Source of the DNA: Candidatus Curtissbacteria bacterium RIFCSPHIGHO2_12_FULL_41_17
Lineage (GTDB): Bacteria; Patescibacteriota; Microgenomatia; Curtissbacterales; GWA2-41-24
DNA: 7,973 nucleotides
Direction of reading: 5' to 3'
NCBI GenBank assembly: GCA_001774945.1
Contig: MFBL01000017.1
Span: 1 to 7,973 of the forward strand
In this document: positions 3,844 through 7,973 of the stretch, piece after piece
Numbering within the stretch: position 1 is the first letter of the stretch
Layout of the letters: every line of letters begins with the position of its first letter
Made by a program: the position numbers and the translations under genes
Notes under the pieces: model-generated
What the model was told of the DNA's origin: nothing
Seen by the model: only the letters and a program-made list of their open reading frames with translations
Databases searched by the model: none

Positions 3844-5298
3844 ATGAAGCAACACTCTGAATTTGTCTGTCAACAGTGCGGATTCAAATCGCCCTCGTTC
3901 TACGGAAAGTGTCCCGAGTGCGGTTCTTGGAACAGTTTGGTTGAAACTAGTGTTTCGGTTAAGAGTTCACAGTCTATTGTTCACAGTTCACAGTTTGAAC
4001 AGGTATTGATCAAACTTAGTGATGTTAAGAAGGAACATCTTAAAAGGACATCAACGGGCTTTGGCGAATTTGATCGTGTTTTAGGGGGCGGAATTGTTCC
4101 CGGATCAATAGTTTTGATAGCGGGCGATCCTGGAATCGGCAAAAGTACACTGCTTTTGCAGGTCGCGATGCGCATGGCTAAGAGTACCACGAGTTCCAAG
4201 GGTACCATGGGTACCAAGAGCTCTAATAAAAATGAAAAAGCCCGTGGTACTCGTGATACTTTTGATACTCTTGGTACTCCTGTCTTGTACGTTACCGGGG
4301 AAGAATCACCTCAGCAGGTAAAAATCAGGGCCGATCGAATTGAAACTTCCTCCGCCGCTAAAGCTTCGAAGGACAAGCAAAACTCAGAACTCAAAACTCA
4401 GAACTTATTTATTCTGCCTCAAACAGATGTTGAGGCTATTGTTGCAGCCTCAGAAAAAATTCAGCCTGTGCTTTTAATTGTTGATTCAATCCAAACAATA
4501 ACAACCGAAGCACTAAGCGGTTCAGCCGGCAGTGTCGGACAGGTTAGAGAATGCGCGCAAATCCTACAAAGGTATGCCAAGAGCTCAGGGGTGCCGATTT
4601 TTGTAGTCGGCCATGTTACCAAAGAAGGCAATATTGCCGGACCAAAAGTTCTGGAGCATCTGGTTGATGCTGTCTTAAATCTGGAGGGCGACGGTACCCA
4701 CGCTTTTAGAATCTTAAGATCAACCAAAAACAGGTTTGGCTCCACCTTTGAGGTCGGCGTTTTTGAAATGCAGGATGCGGGTTTAATTGAAGTTGCCAAT
4801 CCGTCTTCGATATTCCTTTCCCAGAGGCTTGAGATGCGACCCGGCAGTGTGGTTTGCGCATCAATAGCCGGCGTAAGACCGGTTCTTTGTGAAATCCAGG
4901 CGCTAACTACTTCAACTATTTTTGGTATTCCCACAAGAAGGGTTACCGGACTTGATTTTGCCAGAGTTCAGATTGTTCTGGCAGCCTTGGTGAAAGCCGC
5001 CAATTTACCGCTTGGTTCACTTGACGTGTACGTTAATGTGGCCGGCGGTTTAAAAATTAATGAGCCGGCAGCTGATCTTCCGGCGGCTCTGGCGGTAGTT
5101 TCGGCAGCAGTTGGGAAGCCTACAAGAAGCGGACTTTGCGCTTTCGGTGAAGTCGGTTTACTTGGAGAACTTCGGCCGGTTAGCAACTTTAAAAGCCGCG
5201 TAAACGAAGCCAAAAGGCTTGGTTTTTCGGATTTTGTAACTGCAGATAGGTTTAAAACGTTGGAGGAGGCAATCGGCTATGCAATTCATGGGGAATGA
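3844..5298 (+). CDS. radA: DNA repair protein RadA/Sms, with repeat insertions
   Basis: This 484-residue protein has the full RadA layout: a zinc finger with C9, C12, C23 and C26; a RecA-like ATPase with Walker A GDPGIGKST (94-102) and Walker B ending at D214 (LLIVDSIQ); the RadA-specific KNRFG motif (295-299); and a C-terminal Lon-like domain (about 340-484). RadA is a DnaB-like helicase that drives branch migration during recombinational repair. All key residues are intact. Compared with E. coli RadA there are extra low-complexity segments: 40-53 (AGTTCACAGT repeat), 114-146 (9-bp array) and 169-187 (palindromic and ACTCAGA repeats). ATG 3844 follows a weak AAGG at 3833-3836. It lies between rpsA and a PIN-TRAM gene; the usual bacterial protein is about 455-460 residues, so the insertions account for most of the excess. 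Confidence 0.97.
   Translation: MKQHSEFVCQQCGFKSPSFYGKCPECGSWNSLVETSVSVKSSQSIVHSSQFEQVLIKLSDVKKEHLKRTSTGFGEFDRVLGGGIVPGSIVLIAGDPGIGKSTLLLQVAMRMAKSTTSSKGTMGTKSSNKNEKARGTRDTFDTLGTPVLYVTGEESPQQVKIRADRIETSSAAKASKDKQNSELKTQNLFILPQTDVEAIVAASEKIQPVLLIVDSIQTITTEALSGSAGSVGQVRECAQILQRYAKSSGVPIFVVGHVTKEGNIAGPKVLEHLVDAVLNLEGDGTHAFRILRSTKNRFGSTFEVGVFEMQDAGLIEVANPSSIFLSQRLEMRPGSVVCASIAGVRPVLCEIQALTTSTIFGIPTRRVTGLDFARVQIVLAALVKAANLPLGSLDVYVNVAGGLKINEPAADLPAALAVVSAAVGKPTRSGLCAFGEVGLLGELRPVSNFKSRVNEAKRLGFSDFVTADRFKTLEEAIGYAIHGE
3964..3994. repeat. AGTTCACAGT repeats in the radA linker
   Basis: AGTTCACAGT at 3964-3973 recurs as overlapping copies at 3978-3994. It codes for the Ser/Gln-rich linker between the zinc finger and ATPase domain of RadA, a place where extra length is tolerated. 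Confidence 0.5.
4183..4281. repeat. 9-bp unit array inside radA
   Basis: Four forward 9-mers (AGTACCACG, AGTTCCAAG, GGTACCATG, GGTACCAAG; 4183-4218) and four of opposite sense (GGTACTCGT, GATACTTTT, GATACTCTT, GGTACTCCT; 4246-4281) flank 27 nt. The total is 99 nt, exactly eleven 9-mers, so the frame is kept. It encodes residues 114-146, between the helix after Walker A and the VLYVTGEES strand. Confidence 0.85.
4348..4404. repeat. Composite repeat insertion in radA
   Basis: An imperfect palindromic word (CTCCGCC...AAGCTT...GAAGGA, about 4350-4373) is followed by ACTCAGA/ACTCAAA tandem words (4381-4404). It encodes residues 169-187, where E. coli RadA has a much shorter stretch. Both pieces resemble spacer repeats rather than RadA coding sequence. 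Confidence 0.5.
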
Positions 5299-5299
5299 G

Positions 5300-5354
5300 A
5301 TGCGAATTTATCCGAATACGTTATCTAGCATACAATATTCGAATGTATTCGCAT
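5300..5354. repeat. Inverted pair of WTRCGAAT doublets, copy 1
   Basis: A 19-nt arm at 5300-5318 (ATGCGAATTTATCCGAATA) matches the reverse complement of the arm at 5336-5354 at 16 of 19 positions, with a 17-nt loop. It begins two bases after the radA stop. There is no T run, so a terminator role is doubtful. Confidence 0.65.
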
Positions 5355-5387
5355 GTTGAGTTAGCGAAACTAAGTCAATCTTAAACC

Positions 5388-5441
5388 ATGCGAATTAATA
5401 CGAATATTTTAAGTAGAAAGCGCATTCGCGTAAATTCGTAT
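5388..5441. repeat. Inverted pair of WTRCGAAT doublets, copy 2, over a start codon
   Basis: Arms at 5388-5405 (ATGCGAATTAATACGAAT) and 5424-5441 (reverse complement matching at 14 of 18) could fold over a loop of 18 nt. The right arm includes the first two bases of the ATG of the PIN-TRAM gene. Confidence 0.65.
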
Positions 5442-6321
5442 GAAGCTAAAAATCTTTCTGCGCCCGTCATTAACTATAATTTTTGCCTTCATTGGAGCAT
5501 TTATTGCCCGCGGGGGAACACCGCCGGAAATATTTGCAATTACCGGTAAATATTTTATATTTGTAGCCTTTTTAGCGTTTGGAATACTCGGCTTTATACT
5601 GCTGGACCTAGTTGAGCTTGCAGGTAAGGCGGGGATTGCAGCTTTAGCCAAACAAATTGCTTCCTATATACCGGCTTCCGGTGGTAGATTTTCCTTTAAG
5701 AAAAAGAGAAACAAAAAGGTTGTCAAGTTTCAAAATCCCTTGGTTATTGATACTTCGGCAATTATTGACGGAAGACTGGCGGATGTTGCCAAAACCGGTT
5801 TTATTTTTGGGACATTTCTTGTGATTCCGTCAGTTATTGGTGAACTCCACAAACTGGCAGATAGTGCAGATTCCGCCAAGCGTCAAAAGGGCCGTTTTGG
5901 GTTGGACAGTCTGGGAGTACTTAAGCATATAAAACACATAAAGCTGGAAGTTTTAAAAAATGAACCCGAAGACAAAGAAGTCGATCATAAATTAATTACT
6001 CTTTGCAAGAACGTTAGTGGCCGGATTGTGACCGTTGATTTTAATTTGAATAAAGTCGCCATAGCAAAAAATGTGGGGGTTTTGAATATTAACGAGCTTG
6101 CCAACGCCGTTAAAACGGCTGTTTTGCCTAAGGATAGGCTGAAGGTTCAAATAAATGCACTTGGTACTTCCAAAAACCAAGGTGTTGGTTATTTAGGCGA
6201 CGGGACAATGGTAGTTGTAGAAGGCGGAGCTCATCTTAAAGGTAAAAATGCCCAAGTCGAAGTTTTGCGGGTTCTGCAAACCGCAGCCGGCAAGATGATC
6301 TTCGCAAAGATCGCGAATTAA
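5440..6321 (+). CDS. PIN-TRAM domain membrane protein (YacL-like)
   Basis: This 293-residue protein has two N-terminal membrane helices (about 9-25 and 38-58), a basic linker (FKKKRNKK, 86-93), a PIN nuclease domain (about 100-222) and a C-terminal TRAM RNA-binding domain (about 231-292). The PIN acidic residues look intact: D104 in VIDTSAIIDGR, E135 in IGELHKL, D182 in EVDHKLI and D200 in TVDFNLN. This layout is that of the B. subtilis YacL/PilT-N family, which is longer and usually has more membrane helices. A membrane-tethered RNase is the natural inference; the substrate is unknown. In B. subtilis yacL lies just beyond radA and disA; here disA is missing and the PIN gene follows radA directly after 141 nt. 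ATG 5440 has no clear ribosome binding site and lies in a repeat arm. Confidence 0.94.
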   Translation: MKLKIFLRPSLTIIFAFIGAFIARGGTPPEIFAITGKYFIFVAFLAFGILGFILLDLVELAGKAGIAALAKQIASYIPASGGRFSFKKKRNKKVVKFQNPLVIDTSAIIDGRLADVAKTGFIFGTFLVIPSVIGELHKLADSADSAKRQKGRFGLDSLGVLKHIKHIKLEVLKNEPEDKEVDHKLITLCKNVSGRIVTVDFNLNKVAIAKNVGVLNINELANAVKTAVLPKDRLKVQINALGTSKNQGVGYLGDGTMVVVEGGAHLKGKNAQVEVLRVLQTAAGKMIFAKIAN

Positions 6322-6328
6322 ATTCGCG
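6312..6328. other. Palindromic hairpin over the PIN-TRAM stop codon
   Basis: CGCGAATT (6312-6319) and AATTCGCG (6321-6328) are perfect complements around one base and span the stop codon. The words match the CGAATT repeat family upstream. No T run follows, so it is at most a weak 3'-end structure. Confidence 0.5.
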
Positions 6329-6517
6329 TAATTTACTTCCTTAATAATATATATCGTTCTGTATCAATTGAGATACAGTTAGGAATCTAAGCCGTATTCT
6401 TTAGCTTACCCACAATTTTCTTATCAGGACAATCTAATCCAATGTTGATTGGTCCCATGTACAACTACAGGCTATAAATTTTAAGCTCACTATTTTACTA
6501 TCGGTTATTCTGGGGAC
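6322..6517. other. Spacer with small hairpins, no gene seen
   Basis: I see no open frame of useful length. There are two small hairpins: CTGTATC/GATACAG (6359-6365 with 6372-6378) and CCAAT/ATTGG (6439-6443 with 6448-6452). The 12-mer ATTCTTTAGCTT at 6396-6407 recurs at 7052-7063. Confidence 0.4.
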
Positions 6518-6547
6518 TTGACAAAAATTATAAAGTGGTGTTAAAGT
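6518..6547 (+). promoter_or_regulatory. Promoter of the candidate ncRNA
   Basis: A perfect TTGACA (6518-6523) is followed after 18 bp by an extended -10, TG-T-TAAAGT (6539-6547). The start would be near 6553-6555. The -10 is imperfect, but the downstream RNA ends in a clean terminator. Confidence 0.45.
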
Positions 6548-6594
6548 TTTTGTCGCAGGCTGAAATTCTTCTCTGCTTTTTTAAGCGGGGAAGG

Positions 6595-6624
6595 AAAAAT
6601 CCCGCACCAAGTTTGGTGCGGGAT
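6595..6624 (-). terminator. Minus-strand terminator inside the ncRNA locus
   Basis: On the minus strand the perfect CCCGCACC/GGTGCGGG stem (6601-6622), extended by AT pairs, is followed by five T (plus-strand A 6595-6599). It would end a transcript coming from about 6730. On the + strand only A-rich sequence follows it, so there it is just a hairpin. Confidence 0.5.
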
Positions 6625-6695
6625 AAAAATCCAAAAGAAAAGAGCATCACTACCGCAGACTGAAACTCGAATAGCAATGCTCTTTTGAGGTGTAA

Positions 6696-6734
6696 GGGAA
6701 GCGACTTAGGGCAGCTAAGTTGCTTTCCTTTTTT
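6696..6734 (+). terminator. Rho-independent terminator of the candidate ncRNA
   Basis: A 14-pair stem (6696-6709 with 6715-6728, three G-T pairs) with loop GGCAG is followed by six T (6729-6734). It is one of the two cleanest terminators in the window. Confidence 0.88.
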
Positions 6735-6735
6735 A

Positions 6736-6764
6736 CATTAGAACACTTGCGTGAAATTTGTCAA
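6736..6764 (-). promoter_or_regulatory. Possible minus-strand promoter
   Basis: On the minus strand, TTGACA (plus-strand 6759-6764) is followed after 17 bp by CTAATG (plus-strand 6736-6741), a poor -10. With the minus-strand terminator at 6595-6624 it would define an antisense RNA of about 135 nt. Confidence 0.3.
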
Positions 6765-6871
6765 GAGGCAAGGGTATTTGGATTGTTCCAACAAGCTAAT
6801 TTTTCCCCAAAATGCATACTTACCCTATGAAAAGTGATACAACTTTGAGTAAAATAGGTGTACGGTGTGAA

Positions 6872-7089
6872 AGTACGAAAAGTACTAAAAGTACAAGAAG
6901 TACGAAAGGTATAAGAAGTGTCAATTGTCGGGGTTAGTCGGTAACGATACTCGTTTCGTAAAGCGTTGGGCGTTGTCCGTAATAATTTACGCTAAACGTA
7001 ACCTCCTAACGATACGGGCTTCGTAACCGTTTACCGCTTGACGTGAGCAGGATTCTTTAGCTTTTCGTACTTTTCGTACCTCTCGTACC
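6872..7089. repeat. Large 9-bp array inverted element
   Basis: Five forward 9-mers (AGTACGAAA, AGTACTAAA, AGTACAAGA, AGTACGAAA, GGTATAAGA; 6872-6916) and three of opposite sense (TTTCGTACT, TTTCGTACC, TCTCGTACC; 7063-7089) flank 146 nt. The middle has two 20-nt near copies, TAACGATAC-N4-TTCGTAA, at 6942-6961 and 7007-7026. There is no open frame. The element ends 17 bases before a TTGACA box. Confidence 0.75.
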
Positions 7090-7105
7090 TCTAAATCAAC
7101 GGGGC

Positions 7106-7134
7106 TTGACAAGCAAGTACCAGTAGTGTATATT
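7106..7134 (+). promoter_or_regulatory. Strong sigma70-type promoter P1
   Basis: TTGACA (7106-7111) and TATATT (7129-7134) have the ideal 17-bp spacer, the best promoter match in the window. No gene follows directly; it would give a leader of about 260 nt to the 7401 gene, or an RNA from 7141-7320. Confidence 0.6.
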
Positions 7135-7140
7135 GCCCCA

Positions 7141-7260
7141 CGCTAACTTATTTAGGCCTGTAATTAGTAATTCTGCCTTCTGCCCCATATATAACTAGAA
7201 ACTTGTAACTGTAAACTTATAACTATAAACTAAGGACTATCTTTTCTGCCCATAAGTTAA
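7141..7260. other. Spacer with AAC/TATAA short repeats
   Basis: No open frame is seen. From about 7185 to 7232 there are loose tandem words such as AACTTGTAACTGTAAAC and TTATAACTATAAACTA. Any RNA from P1 would pass through here. Confidence 0.4.
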
Positions 7261-7315
7261 ATACGAATTTATTCGAATTGGCTAGCTGTTCTAAAACATT
7301 CGCATTAATTCGGAT
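7261..7315. repeat. Inverted pair of WTRCGAAT doublets, copy 3
   Basis: Arms at 7261-7278 (ATACGAATTTATTCGAAT) and 7298-7315 (reverse complement ATCCGAATTAATGCGAAT) flank a 19-nt loop. The layout and unit match the copies at 5300-5354 and 5388-5441. It ends 13 bases before promoter P2. Confidence 0.65.
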
Positions 7316-7328
7316 AATCCTAGAGTAC

Positions 7329-7357
7329 TTGACAAGAGTTTTTATTTGTGATAGGAT
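7329..7357 (+). promoter_or_regulatory. Promoter P2 of the 7401 gene
   Basis: TTGACA (7329-7334) and TAGGAT (7352-7357) are 17 bp apart. The start near 7364 gives a short leader of about 37 nt to ATG 7401. Confidence 0.55.
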
Positions 7358-7400
7358 TCGCGTCTTGTTCGTAAATTACTAAAACTTATAGTTTAATTAG

Positions 7401-7973
7401 ATGAGTAGAAGCATAGAAGGACAGCCACAACAAATATTAACACAACGCCAAGTGGCAGAGTTGGCGGCCCAAAGGGGTGACCGAGGGCCTTTTGGTCTTC
7501 TTAACCTCCATTATAGCCCGGTCGCAACCAACCCACTGCGGCGACTTGATTTTCCAGATGCAAGAGATAGGGATGTCAATGATATTAGCGAGGCGGCAAG
7601 GCCGGGAGTTTGGCAACGATGGACTTCTTCAGGAACAGCCCGCGCTGTGGCGCTTGGCGGAGTTTTGGCAGCTGCAGCTGTTGGTCTTGCCTTCACATTG
7701 GACAGCGACGATGCCCATGCCGATGGCGATCCAATACCAAACCCAGATTATATTCCTAATGATGAAGAGCCCGATCCGGACGGCCCACCGGTAGTACCAG
7801 TACCAAGTTCAACACCCCAAGCCCAACCAACTCCAGAGCTACCGCCGCAGGATAATCATGAAGAATTTTATCAGGTAGTTCATAAAGAGATGTTTGATTT
7901 GAACGGGAATCGAATACCTGAATGGGGAGTTGATGCTCCTTGGGATATGCAATTCAGATATTGGGAAGACTTT
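7401..7973 (+). CDS. Single-pass membrane protein with Asp/Pro linker (partial)
   Basis: The first 191 codons of an unrecognised gene that runs off the window. ATG 7401 is directly preceded by an in-frame TAG, so it is the first possible ATG; there is no clear ribosome binding site. Residues 1-79 are a soluble, charged and Gln/Arg-rich N-terminal region (QQILTQRQVAELAAQRG). Residues 80-100 form one Ala/Leu/Val-rich membrane helix (VALGGVLAAAAVGLAFTL) preceded by arginines, predicting the N-terminus in the cytoplasm and the rest outside. Residues 101-152 are an acidic, Pro-rich linker (NPDYIPNDEEPDPDGPP), followed by the start of a folded region rich in Trp and acidic residues (WGVDAPWDMQFRYWEDF). 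A cell-surface protein with an extracellular C-terminal domain is likely; what it does cannot be told without the rest. Confidence 0.8.
   Translation, partial: MSRSIEGQPQQILTQRQVAELAAQRGDRGPFGLLNLHYSPVATNPLRRLDFPDARDRDVNDISEAARPGVWQRWTSSGTARAVALGGVLAAAAVGLAFTLDSDDAHADGDPIPNPDYIPNDEEPDPDGPPVVPVPSSTPQAQPTPELPPQDNHEEFYQVVHKEMFDLNGNRIPEWGVDAPWDMQFRYWEDF

Larger units (their letters stand above)
6553..6734 (+). ncRNA. Candidate structured small RNA (~180 nt)
   Basis: Four stems follow one another with no open frame: 6568-6578 with 6583-6593 (11 pairs, loop TTTT); CCCGCACC/GGTGCGGG at 6601-6622; a 10-bp stem AAAAGAGCAT/ATGCTCTTTT (6638-6647 with 6677-6686) around a 29-nt loop; and a terminator at 6696-6734. 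The word GCAGRCTGAAA appears twice, at 6555 and 6655, once 5' of stem one and once in the large loop, suggesting a functional single-stranded motif. I looked for tmRNA, RNase P, SRP and 6S signatures and did not find them; the length alone would suit 6S. The direction is supported by a + strand promoter and the six-T terminator, but the minus strand also has signals (6595-6764). Confidence 0.5.

Noticed and set aside
4461..4934. A 157-codon minus-strand frame
   Set aside because: It is antisense to the conserved RadA core, whose motifs are all intact; no ribosome site or promoter supports it.
6553..6734. tmRNA, RNase P RNA, SRP RNA or 6S RNA
   Set aside because: The conserved sequence words of tmRNA, RNase P and SRP are missing, and there is no long closing stem joining the two ends as in 6S. 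Only the length fits 6S.
6872..6916. CRISPR-like array
   Set aside because: Units are 9 bp and directly adjacent with no unique spacers, and the reverse-complement arm follows. No cas genes are present.
6872..7089. MITE or insertion sequence
   Set aside because: No transposase and no target-site duplication could be seen; the ends are arrays rather than single terminal repeats.
7477..7794. A 105-codon + strand frame
   Set aside because: It lies out of frame within the 7401 gene, which has a promoter, a sensible membrane helix and an open frame to the window end.

Overview
The window looks like a piece of a Patescibacteria (CPR) genome, most likely a Microgenomates-type lineage. This is inferred from AT-rich spacers, many short-period repeats, and in-frame repeat insertions inside conserved genes that translate to peptides such as HSTGSGQA and PACRQAG, which I associate with CPR assemblies. 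No database search was possible, so the lineage is an inference.

Layout, left to right: (1) the 3' end of a 23S rRNA gene on the + strand (1-~155); (2) a repeat-rich spacer and an unrecognised + strand protein gene (543-1181); (3) a complete 5S rRNA gene on the MINUS strand (~1246-1355), with its own promoter and Rho-independent terminator, so it is inverted relative to the 23S; (4) a divergent promoter, a folded leader with a C9 tract, and a second unrecognised + strand gene (1528-2118); (5) a conserved informational block on the + strand: ribosomal protein S1 (rpsA, 2309-3685), RadA/Sms (radA, 3844-5298) and a membrane-anchored PIN-TRAM protein of the YacL type (5440-6321). In Bacillus subtilis radA and yacL lie in one cluster separated only by disA, so radA followed by PIN-TRAM is a partly conserved order. 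(6) About 1.08 kb without a protein gene (6322-7400), holding a candidate ~180-nt structured RNA that ends in a textbook terminator, a possible antisense transcript, a large inverted repeat element and two good promoters; (7) the 5' part of an unrecognised gene (7401 to the window end) for a protein with one membrane segment followed by an Asp/Pro-rich linker.

The most unusual feature is a family of 9-bp tandem units (core GTAC or a variant, A-rich tail) laid out as a forward array followed by a reverse-complement array. It occurs in spacers (351-426, 6872-7089) and inside rpsA (3188-3271) and radA (4183-4281). Because the period is nine bases, the coding copies keep the reading frame and become Ser/Thr/Lys/Arg/Gly-rich loops in otherwise conserved proteins. 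Other repeat families in the window are a palindromic 20-mer, a REP-like Ser-Gly-Gln-Ala coding repeat in rpsA, doublets of WTRCGAAT in inverted pairs (one overlapping the PIN-TRAM start codon), GTATCTR heptads in the rpsA leader, and AT-only repeats. Several promoters sit next to these repeats.
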